DNA from: Frigoribacterium sp. Leaf415
GTDB lineage: Bacteria; Actinomycetota; Actinomycetes; Actinomycetales; Microbacteriaceae
Direction: 5' to 3'
Length of the DNA: 64,000 nucleotides
Assembly (NCBI RefSeq): GCF_001424645.1
Contig: NZ_LMQR01000001.1
Location: 1,856,149 to 1,920,148 of the forward strand
Position numbers and translations under genes: made by a program
Part shown: in pieces, positions 31,362-40,511 of the stretch
Layout of the letters: the number at the start of each line of letters is the position of its first letter
Position numbering within the stretch: position 1 is the stretch's first letter
The notes under the pieces: generated by a model
Seen by the model: the letters and a program-made list of their open reading frames with translations, nothing else
What the model was told of the DNA's origin: nothing
Database searches by the model: none

Positions 31362-31910
31362 ATGCCCACACCGGACCGCACCTCGCTCGACGCCATCCTG
31401 CTCGCCGCCCGCGAGCTGCTCGAGACCGACGGCCCCGCCGGCCTCACGATGGCCGCGGTCGCGGCGCAGGTCGGCGTGCGCGCCCCCTCGCTCTACAAGC
31501 GGGTCGAGAACCGGGAGGCGCTGCTGCGGTCGGTCGCGGAGGCCACCCTCACCGACCTGGCCGCGCGGCTCGACGGGGCGGGGTCGGCCCGCGAGGTGCT
31601 CGACACCTTCCGCGCCTTCGGTCACGAACGCCCGGCTGCGTTCCAACTGGTCATGACGCCCGGACCCGGCGTCCCCACCGCGCGACGGGAGTTCGGTGCC
31701 GCGGCGAGCGCGGCCGCCCTCCGGGTCGGCGTGGAACTCGTCGGCCCGGCGCGCGCCCTGGACGCCGCCCGCACACTCACGGCGTGGGTGGCGGGCTTCG
31801 TCATCATGGAGCTCAACGGCGGCTTCCAGCTGGGTGGGGACGTCGACGAGGCGTGGGACTTCGGGGCCGGGCGCGTCCTGGCGGCCCTCGCCGCGCCTCC
31901 TGCGGTCTGA
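31362..31910 (+). CDS. TetR-family transcriptional regulator
   Basis: A 182-residue TetR regulator. HTH: AILLAARELLETDGPAGLTMAAVAAQVGVRAPSLYKRVENREALL; the C-terminal domain is of the WHG type (AARTLTAWVAGFVIMELNGGF). The ATG at 31362 starts the family N-terminus; an upstream ATG at 31332 lies in the operator. No Shine-Dalgarno and a -10 six bases upstream suggest a leaderless message. The last residues (AAPPAV) are encoded by a family A motif (near 31891). Confidence 0.9.
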   Translation: MPTPDRTSLDAILLAARELLETDGPAGLTMAAVAAQVGVRAPSLYKRVENREALLRSVAEATLTDLAARLDGAGSAREVLDTFRAFGHERPAAFQLVMTPGPGVPTARREFGAAASAAALRVGVELVGPARALDAARTLTAWVAGFVIMELNGGFQLGGDVDEAWDFGAGRVLAALAAPPAV

Positions 31911-32020
31911 GCCGCCCGACGGTCGGGCGGCTTCGTGGCGAACGGGCGTTCACGAACGCCCGGTTCCGCCGAGACCGCCCGGCCTGCCTGCCTGCGTGCC
32001 TGCGTGCCTGCGTGCCTGCG
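31911..32020. repeat. Hairpins and a TGCC-TGCG tandem repeat between convergent genes
   Basis: A 9-bp hairpin (31911-31919 with 31923-31931) right after the tetR stop and a second (31943-31950 with 31955-31962) can terminate transcription. At 31983-32020 the 8-base unit TGCGTGCC is repeated about four times and runs right up to the stop codon of the minus-strand gene. Short repeats like this are prone to slippage. Confidence 0.75.
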
Positions 32021-33208
32021 CTAAGCGAGCGGTGCGTGCGGGTACGAGGAGGCGCGGTGCTGGAACTCGAGGATCGCCTCGTTCTCGACCCGCCCCTCCG
32101 CGATCTCGACGGCGCGGCGGATGGTGTCGGACGCCGCCCAGGAGGTCGGCCCCTCCATGACGGTGCGCAGGAAGGGCAGGAGGGCCTCGCTGATCTCCCA
32201 CGTCGTGGAGTTCCAGAGCAGTGAGGGGCTGTGGTCGACGGCGTAGTAGTTCGTGGTCGCGCCGACGGTGACGAGCGGCTCGGCGAAGGTCGTGGCCCGG
32301 GCCCAGTCGAAGCCCATGCCCTCGTCCACCGAGACGTCGACGATGAGGCTGCCGGGGCGGAAGGCGTCGAGGTCGGTCTCGCGGAGGTAGGTGAGCGGGG
32401 CGTTCGGGTCCTGGAGGGTGCAGTTGACGACGATGTCGGCGGCGGCGAGGAACGGGGCGAGGGCGACCGGCCCGTCGGGGGTGTTCACGGTGCTGGCGCC
32501 GGGCGTCTCGGCGTCGTGCTCGAACTGGAAGATGTCGACCGACGGGATCGGTGAGCCGACGGCGGCGATGTTGCGGTTCGTCAGCACGCGGACGTCGTGG
32601 ATGCCGTGGGCGTTGAGGGCCGTGACGGCACCGCGGGCGGTGGCGCCGAAGCCGATGACGACGGCGCTGAGGCGACGGCCGTAGTCGCCGGTCGAGCCGC
32701 AGAGCTGGAGGGCGTGCAGCACCGAGCAGTAACCGGCGAGCTCGTTGTTCTTGTGGAAGACGTGCAGGCCGTAGCCGCCGTCGGGCTGCCAGTGGTTCAT
32801 GGCCTCCCACGCGATCAGGGTGAGGCGTTTGTCGATGGCGAGCTGGGTGATCTCGCGGTCCTGGACGCAGTGCGGCCATCCCCAGAGGGTCTGGCCGTCG
32901 CGGAGGCCCTCGAGGTCGGCGGCCTGGGGCTTGGGCAGCAGGACGACGTCGCTGTCGGCGACGATCTGTTCACGGTCGGCCAGGGCGACGAGGGGCTCGA
33001 GGTCGGCGTCGGGGATGCCGAAGCGCAGGCCGTAGCCGCGCTCGAGGGTCATGTTCGCCCGCAGATCGGCGTCGATGCGGTCGAGGTGCGCGGGGTGGAT
33101 CGGCAGGCGCCGCTCGTCGGGCTTGCGCGAGGTGGCCAGGACGCCGAGGCGCAGCAGTGCGGGGGTGCCGGAGGTGGTGCCGGTGGGCGTGGAATCCGTT
33201 TGGCTCAT
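32021..33208 (-). CDS. N5-(carboxyethyl)ornithine synthase-like dehydrogenase
   Basis: A 395-residue protein of the alanine dehydrogenase/PNT fold matching N5-(carboxyethyl)ornithine synthases: LGVLATSRKPDERRLPIHPAHLDRI, WGWPHCVQD, WEAMNHW, HVFHKNNELAGYCSVLHAL, Rossmann segment VVIGFGATARGAVTAL and VDVSVDEGMGFDWARATTF. In the family NADPH-dependent reductive condensation of ornithine or lysine with pyruvate is catalysed. The C-terminus (EFQHRASSYPHAPLA) is encoded partly by a family A motif at 32046, so the end may have been extended. Confidence 0.85.
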   Translation of the reverse strand: MSQTDSTPTGTTSGTPALLRLGVLATSRKPDERRLPIHPAHLDRIDADLRANMTLERGYGLRFGIPDADLEPLVALADREQIVADSDVVLLPKPQAADLEGLRDGQTLWGWPHCVQDREITQLAIDKRLTLIAWEAMNHWQPDGGYGLHVFHKNNELAGYCSVLHALQLCGSTGDYGRRLSAVVIGFGATARGAVTALNAHGIHDVRVLTNRNIAAVGSPIPSVDIFQFEHDAETPGASTVNTPDGPVALAPFLAAADIVVNCTLQDPNAPLTYLRETDLDAFRPGSLIVDVSVDEGMGFDWARATTFAEPLVTVGATTNYYAVDHSPSLLWNSTTWEISEALLPFLRTVMEGPTSWAASDTIRRAVEIAEGRVENEAILEFQHRASSYPHAPLA

Positions 33209-33251
33209 GCTTGAGAGTAGATGAGTGGCGCTCGCCCCCGAGCCCGGGGCG

Positions 33252-34325
33252 TCAGTTGTTGAAGCGGAACTCCACCACGTCGCCGTCCTGCATGACGTAT
33301 TCCTTGCCCTCGATGCGGGCCTTGCCGGCCGAGCGCGCCTCCGCGATGGAGCCGGTCTCGACCAGGTCGTCGAACGAGATGACCTCGGCCTTGATGAAGC
33401 CCTTCTCGAAGTCGGTGTGGATGACTCCGGCGGCCTGCGGGGCCTTCCAACCCTTGCCGATCGTCCACGCGCGGGTCTCTTTCGGGCCCGCCGTCAGGTA
33501 GGTCTGCAGACCCAGCGTCTCGAACCCGATGCGGGCGAGCTGGTCGAGACCGGACTCGTCCTGCCCGAGCGACGCGAGCAGCTCGGCGGCGTCCTCGTCG
33601 TCGAGGCCGATCAGCTCGGACTCGACCTGAGCGTCGAGGAAGATCGCCTCGGCCGGCGAGACCAGCGCCTGCAGCTCGGCCTTGCGCGCCTCGTCCGTGA
33701 GGACGGCCTCGTCGACGTTGAAGACGTAGATGAAGGGCTTCGCGGTGAGCAGTCCCAGCTCGCGGATCGGCTCGAGGTCGATGCTCGTGGCCGAGAGTGC
33801 CTCGCCACGTTGCAGGGCGTCACGGGCGGCGACGGCCGTCTCGTGCACGATCGGCTCGACGCGTTTCAGCCGCAGCTCTTTCTCGTACCGCACGAGCGCC
33901 TTCTCGACCGTCTCGAGGTCGGCGAGGATCAGCTCGGTGTTGATCGTGCCCATGTCGCTCTCGGGGTCGACCTTGCCGTCGACGTGCACGACGTCGGGGT
34001 CGTCGAAGCCACGCACCACCTCGGCGATGGCGTCGGCCTCGCGGATGTTCGCCAGGAACTTGTTGCCGAGCCCCTCGCCCTCGCTCGCACCCTTGACGAT
34101 GCCGGCGATGTCGACGAACGACACGGGCGCGGGCAGGATCTTCTCGCTGCCGAAGAGGCCGGCCAACACCTGGAGGCGCGGGTCGGGCAGGTTGACGATG
34201 CCCACATTGGGCTCGATGGTCGCGAACGGATAGTTCGCCGCCAGCACCTGGTTCTTGGTCAGGGCGTTGAACAGGGTGGACTTGCCGACGTTGGGCAGTC
34301 CGACGATCGCGATAGTGAGAGCCAC
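33252..34325 (-). CDS. ychF: Redox-regulated ATPase YchF
   Basis: A 357-residue Obg-family P-loop protein, near the family length. G1 [10 protein letters not shown]3-like [20 protein letters not shown], and NVDE in place of NKxD, which explains ATP rather than GTP preference. C-terminal TGS domain ([44 protein letters not shown]) ends DVVEFRFNN. The GTG start at 34325 gives VALTIAIVG; longer upstream frames are not supported. Binds ribosomes; acts in stress response. Confidence 0.96.
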   Translation of the reverse strand: MALTIAIVGLPNVGKSTLFNALTKNQVLAANYPFATIEPNVGIVNLPDPRLQVLAGLFGSEKILPAPVSFVDIAGIVKGASEGEGLGNKFLANIREADAIAEVVRGFDDPDVVHVDGKVDPESDMGTINTELILADLETVEKALVRYEKELRLKRVEPIVHETAVAARDALQRGEALSATSIDLEPIRELGLLTAKPFIYVFNVDEAVLTDEARKAELQALVSPAEAIFLDAQVESELIGLDDEDAAELLASLGQDESGLDQLARIGFETLGLQTYLTAGPKETRAWTIGKGWKAPQAAGVIHTDFEKGFIKAEVISFDDLVETGSIAEARSAGKARIEGKEYVMQDGDVVEFRFNN

Positions 34326-34443
34326 GAGGGTCAAGCGTACCGGCCCTGTCGAGCCGTGCCGTCGGCGTCGCGCCGGCTGGGGACGGAAGGGCGCCGACCG
34401 TGCCTGGGGAGGCGGTGTCGGAGGCGCATGAGAGCATGAGTCA

Positions 34444-35073
34444 ATGCCCATCGACTTCACCGCGATCGACTTCGAGACCGCGAACTCGAGCAGCGCCAGC
34501 GCCTGCTCCGTCGGCCTCGTCAAGGTCCGCGACGGGGTCGTCGTCGACAAGGTCGGCTGGTTGATCCAGCCGCCCGCCGGGCACGACGAGTTCTCCGAGT
34601 GGAACACCCGCATCCACGGCATCGTCGCGAGCGACGTGATCGGTGCCTTCGGCTGGGCCGAACAGTTCGAGCTGCTCGCCGACTTCGCCGGCGACGACGT
34701 CTTCGTCGCCCACAACGCCGGCTTCGACATGGGCGTCATCAGGGCGGCCTGCGCCGCCACCGGGCTGACCCCTCCCCCGTGGTCGTACCTCTGCAGCCTG
34801 CAGGTCGCCCGCAAGACCTACTCGCTCGACTCGTACCGGCTTCCGGTCGCCGCGACGGCTGCCGGCTTCGACGCCTTCTCACACCACGACGCCCTCGCCG
34901 ACGCCGAGGCCTGCGCGGCCATCGTCGCCCACTCGGCCCTCTTCCATGGCGCCTCCGACCTCAGCGAGCTGGCGTCGATCGCGTCGGTCAAGGTGAAGGT
35001 GCTGCAGCCTGCCGTAGCACCGACGGCATCCGCCGTTCCCCGCGCCGACCGGCTTCCCATGGCCTTCGGCTGA
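34444..35073 (+). CDS. DEDDh 3'-5' exonuclease (DnaQ-like)
   Basis: A 209-residue exonuclease. ExoI TAIDFETANSSSASACSVGLV (D-x-E), ExoII FVAHNAGFDMGVIRAAC (D), ExoIII SHHDALADAEACAAI (H-x4-D). The family resembles DnaQ-epsilon-like exonucleases that act alone; no BRCT domain is seen. About 120 bases upstream lies divergent ychF. Probably trims or proofreads DNA; substrate not known. Confidence 0.9.
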   Translation: MPIDFTAIDFETANSSSASACSVGLVKVRDGVVVDKVGWLIQPPAGHDEFSEWNTRIHGIVASDVIGAFGWAEQFELLADFAGDDVFVAHNAGFDMGVIRAACAATGLTPPPWSYLCSLQVARKTYSLDSYRLPVAATAAGFDAFSHHDALADAEACAAIVAHSALFHGASDLSELASIASVKVKVLQPAVAPTASAVPRADRLPMAFG

Positions 35074-35178
35074 GCCCTTCCGCTCCATCACATCGCCGCC
35101 TCCGAGGCTCGCCGATCTTTCTCGCCCCACCCGTGCCGATCACCAGTCGGTGTCGGTGGCCGCTGCCACACTGCCGTC

Positions 35179-36447
35179 ATGCCCCTCCCGCTCGCCCTGT
35201 TCCTCACCCTGCTGGTCGGCCTCGTGCTCGGCATCCTCGTCGGCGCGCTGGTCGCCCGCACCCGCGCGGCCGAGGCGACGGCACGCCTCTCGTCCGACCT
35301 GGCCGCCGCCCGTGCCGTGGCCGATGCCGCTCGTGAGCGCCTCGACGGCCAGGACGACCAGTACCGACGCCAGATCGCGCAGCAAGAGGACCGACTCCGC
35401 GAGTTCCAGGACCGCCTCCGCGACGTCCGCATCGCCGAGGCCGAGAGGGCGCGCACCGACGGTCAGGTGCTCGTCGCGCTCAGCCCGGTGGCCGAGAGCC
35501 TGCAGGCCGTCCAACAGAAGGTGGCCGAACTCGAGGCCGAACGCACCCTCCAGTACGGCGCCATCAGCGAGCAGCTGCGCACCGCCGCCGAATCGGGCGA
35601 GCGGCTCCGCGGGACGGCCGAGTCGCTCGCCTCGGCGCTGAAGTCGAACAGCACGCGCGGCGTCTGGGGCGAGACCCAGTTGCGCAACGTCGTGCAGGCC
35701 GCGGGCCTCGTCGAGCGCGTGGACTTCGACGTGCAGACGTCGATCTCGTCCGACGCCGGCTCCGGCCGGCCCGACATGGTGGTGCACCTCCCCGGGGGCA
35801 AGAACATCGCGGTCGACGCCAAGGTGCCGTTCTCGGCCTACCTCGAGGCCAGCGCCATCCCCGCCTCCGCCACGGGTGACGAGGGCGCCCGACGCGACCA
35901 ACTCGTCCGGCAGCACGTCAAGGCACTGCGGGCCCACGTCGACGCCCTGGCGGGCAAGACCTACTGGGCCGGGCTCGACTCCTCGCCCGAACTCGTCATC
36001 GCGTTCATCCCGAGCGAGTCGCTCGTGTCGTCCGCCCTCGAGGCCGACCCTGCTCTGATGGACTACGCGTTCCAGAAACGCGTCGCCCTGGCATCGCCCG
36101 TGACCCTCTGGTCGGTGCTCAAGACCGTCGCGTTCAGCTGGCAGCAGGACGTCGTCACCGCCGAGGCGAAAGAACTGTTCGATCTGAGCCGCGAGCTCTA
36201 CGGGCGGCTGTCGACCATGGCAGGTCACGTGGACAAGCTCGGCCGGTCGCTGCGCGCCGGCGTCACCGACTACAACCGGTTCGTCGGGTCGCTCGAGCGG
36301 ACGGTCCTCCCGTCGGCCCGTCGACTCAGCATGCTCGACGAGTCCAAGGTCCTCGCGACCCCGACGACCGTCGAGGAGTCACCGCGCGAGCTCACCGCAC
36401 CCGAACTCGCCTCGGCACTCGACGAGAGCAGCACCGACCGCGACTGA
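35179..36447 (+). CDS. rmuC: DNA recombination protein RmuC
   Basis: A 422-residue RmuC. N-terminal membrane anchor (LALFLTLLVGLVLGILVGALV), coiled coil about residues 30-150 (RDQLREFQDRLRD-like heptads), then the nuclease-like domain: TRGVWGETQLRNVVQAAGLVE, GRPDMVVHLPGGKNIAVDAKVPFSAYLEA, FIPSESLVSSAL and LYGRLSTMAGHVDKLGRSL. RmuC limits recombination at inverted repeats. Ends in a bidirectional terminator. Confidence 0.95.
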   Translation: MPLPLALFLTLLVGLVLGILVGALVARTRAAEATARLSSDLAAARAVADAARERLDGQDDQYRRQIAQQEDRLREFQDRLRDVRIAEAERARTDGQVLVALSPVAESLQAVQQKVAELEAERTLQYGAISEQLRTAAESGERLRGTAESLASALKSNSTRGVWGETQLRNVVQAAGLVERVDFDVQTSISSDAGSGRPDMVVHLPGGKNIAVDAKVPFSAYLEASAIPASATGDEGARRDQLVRQHVKALRAHVDALAGKTYWAGLDSSPELVIAFIPSESLVSSALEADPALMDYAFQKRVALASPVTLWSVLKTVAFSWQQDVVTAEAKELFDLSRELYGRLSTMAGHVDKLGRSLRAGVTDYNRFVGSLERTVLPSARRLSMLDESKVLATPTTVEESPRELTAPELASALDESSTDRD

Positions 36448-36472
36448 TTCCTCGCCACCGTCGTCGCCGGAG

Positions 36473-36508
36473 ACGACGAACGCCCGACGGAGGCCGGGCG
36501 TTCGTCGT
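36473..36508. terminator. Bidirectional terminator between rmuC and glpX
   Basis: Perfect 14-bp arms 36473-36486 and 36495-36508 (ACGACGAACGCCCG and complement) around an 8-base loop, midway between two convergent stop codons. Confidence 0.85.
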
Positions 36509-36528
36509 GTCGTGAGGCGGCGTGGAGG

Positions 36529-37527
36529 TCAGGCCTTCTCGCCGTACCACTTCGAGACCAGGTGGTCGGCCTCGACGCGACGGATGGTGCCCGAGTGCGA
36601 ACGCAGCACGATGCTCGACGTGCGGATCATGCCCTGCTTGCGCGTGACGCCGGCGACGAGAGCACCGTCGGTGACGCCGGTGGCGACGAAGTACGCGTTG
36701 TCGCCCGTGACGAGGTCGTCCTGGTCGAGCACGCGGTCGAGGTCGTGACCGGCGTCGATCGCCTTCTGACGCTCGGCGTCGTCCTTCGGGGCGAGACGGG
36801 CGAGGATCAGGCCGTCAAGGGCCTTCACCGCGCAGGCGGTGATGATGCCCTCGGGCGTGCCGCCGACGCCGACGCACATGTCGATGCGCGAGTCGGGACG
36901 GGCCGCGTTGATGCCGCCGGCGACGTCGCCGTCGAGCAGCAGGCGGGTCGAGGCGCCCACGGCCCGGATCTCGGCGATCAGGTCGGCGTGACGGGGACGG
37001 TCGAGGACGGCGATCTGCATGTCCTCGACGGCGATGCCCTTGGCGGCCGCCAGGGCGGTGATGTTCTCGCCGATCGGACGGTCGAGGTCGATGATGCCGC
37101 GGCCCTCGGGGCCGGTGACGATCTTGTCCATGTAGAAGACGGCGCTGGGGTCGTACATGCTGCCCCGGTCGCTGACGGCGATGACCGAGAGGGCGTTCAT
37201 GCGTCCCGCCGCGGTGAGGCTCGTGCCGTCGATCGGGTCGACGGCGATGTCGCAGGCCGGGCCGAAGCCGTTGCCGACGTGCTCGCCGTTGAAGAGCATC
37301 GGGGCTTCGTCCTTCTCGCCCTCGCCGATCACGACCACGCCGTCGAACGCCACCGTGCCGAGGAACTTGCGCATGGCGTCGACCGCGGCCTTGTCGGCCG
37401 CGTTCTTGTCGCCCTTGCCGATGAACGGCGCCGAGCGGATCGCGGCCGCCTCGGTGGCCCGGACCAGTTCCATGCCGAGGTTGCGGTCGGGGTGCGAGTA
37501 GAGGGTTCCGGAATCCGTGTCAGCCAT
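36529..37527 (-). CDS. glpX: Class II fructose-1,6-bisphosphatase
   Basis: A 332-residue GlpX. Markers: ATEAAAIRSAPFIGKGDKNAADKAAVDAMR, VVIGEGEKDEAPMLFNGE, metal/phosphate site DIAVDPIDGTSL, GVGGTPEGIITACAVKALDG. It catalyses the gluconeogenic step from fructose-1,6-bisphosphate to fructose-6-phosphate; in actinobacteria it is usually the only FBPase. Its divergent neighbour is the class II aldolase, whose product is its substrate, so the 111-base gap probably holds promoters for both. Confidence 0.97.
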   Translation of the reverse strand: MADTDSGTLYSHPDRNLGMELVRATEAAAIRSAPFIGKGDKNAADKAAVDAMRKFLGTVAFDGVVVIGEGEKDEAPMLFNGEHVGNGFGPACDIAVDPIDGTSLTAAGRMNALSVIAVSDRGSMYDPSAVFYMDKIVTGPEGRGIIDLDRPIGENITALAAAKGIAVEDMQIAVLDRPRHADLIAEIRAVGASTRLLLDGDVAGGINAARPDSRIDMCVGVGGTPEGIITACAVKALDGLILARLAPKDDAERQKAIDAGHDLDRVLDQDDLVTGDNAYFVATGVTDGALVAGVTRKQGMIRTSSIVLRSHSGTIRRVEADHLVSKWYGEKA

Positions 37528-37638
37528 GCTCCGGATCTTACCCGCGCCGCGCCTCCCGACCGGGCTCCGGCGACCAGGACGAACAGACGTGCGCTGACTA
37601 GGGTGGACGAGCCACCAGTCGTGATCGAAGGAGATTCA

Positions 37639-38667
37639 ATGCCCGTCGCAACCCCCGAGCAGTACGCCGAGATGCTCGACAAGGCGAAGAACAAGGGCTT
37701 CGCCTACCCCGCCGTCAACGTCTCGTCGTCACAGACGATCAACTCGGTGTTGCAGGGCCTCACCGAGGCGGGCAGCGACGGCATCATCCAGGTGACCACC
37801 GGCGGCGCCGACTACTTCGCCGGCCACACCGTCAAGAACCGTGCCGCGGGGGCCATCGCCTTCGCGAAGTTCGCGACCGAGGTCGCGAAGAACTACCCCG
37901 TGACCGTGGCCCTGCACACCGACCACTGCCCGAAGGACGCCCTCGACGGCTTCGTGCTGCCCCTGATCACCGCCTCCGAAGAAGAGGTCCGTGCCGGTCG
38001 CAACCCGCTGTTCCAGTCGCACATGTGGGACGGTTCGGCCGTCCCCCTCGACGAGAACATCTCCATCGCGCAGGACATGCTGAAGCGCACCAAGGCGATC
38101 AACGCCATCCTCGAGGTCGAGATCGGCGTCGTCGGCGGCGAAGAAGACGGAGTCCAGCACGAGGGCACCAACGACGCGCTCTACACCACGGTGGGCGACG
38201 TCACCCGCGTGGTCGAGGCGCTCGGCCTCGGCGAGCACGGCCGCTACATCGCCGCGCTCACCTTCGGCAACGTGCACGGCGTGTACAAGCCGGGCAACGT
38301 CAAGCTGCGTCCCGAATTGCTCGGCGAGATCCAGCAGGGCATCCAAGAGAGGTTCGGCACGGCCGCGAAGCCGCTCGAACTCGTCTTCCACGGGGGCTCG
38401 GGGTCGTCCGACGCCGAGATCGCCGAGGCCGTCTCGAACGGCGTCGTCAAGATGAACCTCGACACCGACACGCAGTACGCCTTCAGCCGTTCCATCGCCG
38501 ACACCGTGTTGAAGAACTACGACGGCTTCCTCAAGGTCGACGGCGAGGTCGGCAACAAGAAGCAGTACGACCCCCGCGCCTGGGGCAAGGTCGCCGAGAC
38601 CGCCATGGCCGCCCGCGTCGTCGAAGCGACGAAGCAGCTCGGGTCGTACGGTCAGTCGGCGAGCTGA
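37639..38667 (+). CDS. fba: Class II fructose-bisphosphate aldolase
   Basis: A 342-residue zinc aldolase. Start ATG after GAAGGAGA. Markers: FAYPAVNVSSSQTINSVLQGL, VALHTDHCPKD (zinc His and catalytic Asp), LEVEIGVVGGEEDGV, GNVHGVYKPGNVKL, VFHGGSGSSDAEI and KMNLDTDTQYAF. Reversible cleavage of fructose-1,6-bisphosphate in glycolysis and gluconeogenesis. Confidence 0.97.
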   Translation: MPVATPEQYAEMLDKAKNKGFAYPAVNVSSSQTINSVLQGLTEAGSDGIIQVTTGGADYFAGHTVKNRAAGAIAFAKFATEVAKNYPVTVALHTDHCPKDALDGFVLPLITASEEEVRAGRNPLFQSHMWDGSAVPLDENISIAQDMLKRTKAINAILEVEIGVVGGEEDGVQHEGTNDALYTTVGDVTRVVEALGLGEHGRYIAALTFGNVHGVYKPGNVKLRPELLGEIQQGIQERFGTAAKPLELVFHGGSGSSDAEIAEAVSNGVVKMNLDTDTQYAFSRSIADTVLKNYDGFLKVDGEVGNKKQYDPRAWGKVAETAMAARVVEATKQLGSYGQSAS

Positions 38668-38686
38668 CCCGCGCCTCCTGGTCGCA

Positions 38687-38724
38687 CGACGAAGCCCCCG
38701 AGCGAGTGCTCGGGGGCTTCGTCG
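38687..38724. terminator. Bidirectional terminator after fba
   Basis: A 17-bp perfect stem (38687-38703 with 38708-38724) closed by a GAGT tetraloop, between the convergent stops of fba and the DUF6264-like gene. A family A motif (CCGCGCCTCCTGG) precedes it at 38670. Confidence 0.88.
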
Positions 38725-38743
38725 TCGGGGCGTCGGGCGAGGG

Positions 38744-39325
38744 TCAGTTCGACCCCGAGAAGTAGTCGTTCGTGAAGCTCTGCATGGCCTCGGCGAAGGC
38801 CGGGTCACCCATCAGGATCGCCGCCGCTCCGAACCCCTGCACGAGACCGAAGACGACACCGGCGACGAGGGGCACGACGAATCCGAGACGCCCGGCGCGC
38901 AGCCGCCGGAGGGTCCACCAGGTCGAGACGGCGAAGAGCGCCACGGCCAGCACGGCCATGACGACACCGAAGGTCTGCAGCCCGGCCGATGAGCCGAACC
39001 CCGAGAGGTCGAGCCCGAACGTCTCGAACTGGGCGAGCTGCGTCGTCGCGTAGCCGGGCACGCGGGCAATGGCCTGGATCGCTCCGAAGGCGCCCAACCC
39101 GATCAGGGCGAACGTCGCCACCCGGTCGATGCGGCGCCCGGTCGTGAGTGCAGGAGGCGCGGTGCGGGTCTCGTCACCGGGGCGCACGTCGGTCGAGATG
39201 GCGGGCCGCGCGTCCTGACCGGCGACCCGCGCCTCCTCGGCGCTGTCGGCCTCGGCCGTGACGGGATTGACCCAGCCCTCGGGGGCGTACTCGCCGTAGC
39301 GCGGCTTCGGACGGTCGTCGGTCAT
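38744..39325 (-). CDS. DUF6264-family membrane protein
   Basis: A 193-residue protein. The N-terminal [13 protein letters not shown] motif matches short Microbacteriaceae membrane proteins (DUF6264). A polar stretch follows, then four hydrophobic spans ([56 protein letters not shown] and a short last one). ATG overlaps the ispH stop. The polar stretch is encoded by an inverted pair of family A motifs (39151-39162 and 39227-39237), so part of the linker derives from that element. Function unknown. Confidence 0.82.
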   Translation of the reverse strand: MTDDRPKPRYGEYAPEGWVNPVTAEADSAEEARVAGQDARPAISTDVRPGDETRTAPPALTTGRRIDRVATFALIGLGAFGAIQAIARVPGYATTQLAQFETFGLDLSGFGSSAGLQTFGVVMAVLAVALFAVSTWWTLRRLRAGRLGFVVPLVAGVVFGLVQGFGAAAILMGDPAFAEAMQSFTNDYFSGSN

Positions 39326-40395
39326 CGGGTGCGACCGCCGAGGCCGCGCGCGTCGACCTGGCCCGTCGCGTCTTTCCGGAGCTCTTTCGGAAGCGAGAAC
39401 ATCAAGTCCTCTTCGGCCGTGACGACTTCTTGGACGTCGACGTAGCCGGCGTCGGAGAGGTCGGCCAGGACCTCGTCGACGAGGACCTCGGGCACCGACG
39501 CGCCGGAGGTGACCCCCACCGTCTCGACGCCGTCGAGCCACTCCTGCTTGATCTCGTTCGTGTAGTCGACGCGGTAGGCGGCCTTGGCCCCGTGCTCGAG
39601 GGCGACCTCGACGAGACGCACGCTGTTCGAGCTGTTCGCCGAGCCGACGACGATGACGAGATCGGCGCCCTGGGCGACCTTCTTGATCGCGACCTGGCGG
39701 TTCTGCGTGGCGTAGCAGATGTCGTCGCTCGGGGGGTTCTGGATGCTCGGGAAGCGCTCGCGCAGACGACGCACGGTCTCCATCGTCTCGTCGACGCTGA
39801 GGGTGGTCTGCGACAGCCAGACGAGGTTGTCGGGGTCGGCGACGACGAGGTCGTCGACCTCGCCCGGGTTCTGAACGAGGGTCGTGCGGTCCGCCGCGTG
39901 ACCCATCGTGCCCTCGACCTCTTCGTGCCCGGCGTGGCCGATCAGGATGATGTGACGGCCCTGGTTGCCGAAGCGCACGGCCTCGCGGTGCACCTTCGTG
40001 ACGAGGGGGCAGGTCGCGTCGATGGCCTGCAGCTCGCGGTCGGCCGCACCCTTCACGACGGCCGGCGAGACGCCGTGCGCGCTGAAGACGATGTGCGACC
40101 CCTGGGGGACCTCGTCGACCTCGTCGACGAAGATCGCTCCCTGGCTCTCGAGGGTCGCCACGACGTGCACGTTGTGGACGATCTGCTTGCGGACGTAGAC
40201 GGGAGCGCCGTAGTGCTCGAGCGCCTTCTCGACCGCGATCACGGCTCGGTCGACGCCGGCGCAGTACCCGCGAGGTGCCGCGAGCAGCACCCGCTTGCGT
40301 CCGTTGACGGGGGTATCCTTTAGCCTGTTCCGCACCGCAGGAACACGCGGTGTCGGCAGGTCGATGGCGAGGGCGCCGTTGGAGATGTGGCTCAC
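39322..40395 (-). CDS. ispH: 4-hydroxy-3-methylbut-2-enyl diphosphate reductase
   Basis: A 357-residue IspH, last step of the MEP isoprenoid pathway. The three [4Fe-4S] cysteines are in [24 protein letters not shown] and [11 protein letters not shown]; the catalytic Glu region VEGTMGH and [14 protein letters not shown] are present. An N-terminal extension of about 30 residues precedes [12 protein letters not shown]. It overlaps the membrane-protein gene downstream. Divergent from xseA, a common actinobacterial arrangement. Confidence 0.97.
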   Translation of the reverse strand: MSHISNGALAIDLPTPRVPAVRNRLKDTPVNGRKRVLLAAPRGYCAGVDRAVIAVEKALEHYGAPVYVRKQIVHNVHVVATLESQGAIFVDEVDEVPQGSHIVFSAHGVSPAVVKGAADRELQAIDATCPLVTKVHREAVRFGNQGRHIILIGHAGHEEVEGTMGHAADRTTLVQNPGEVDDLVVADPDNLVWLSQTTLSVDETMETVRRLRERFPSIQNPPSDDICYATQNRQVAIKKVAQGADLVIVVGSANSSNSVRLVEVALEHGAKAAYRVDYTNEIKQEWLDGVETVGVTSGASVPEVLVDEVLADLSDAGYVDVQEVVTAEEDLMFSLPKELRKDATGQVDARGLGGRTR

Positions 40396-40511
40396 CCGAC
40401 GAGTCTAGGTGTGCCGGACTGGTCGCGTACTGGGAGCGGCCGCGCGAACGGTCGATCGCCCCGGGCCGTCGCTCGTCCTGCCGGTGTCGACCATCCCTCG
40501 AACGGAGCTCC

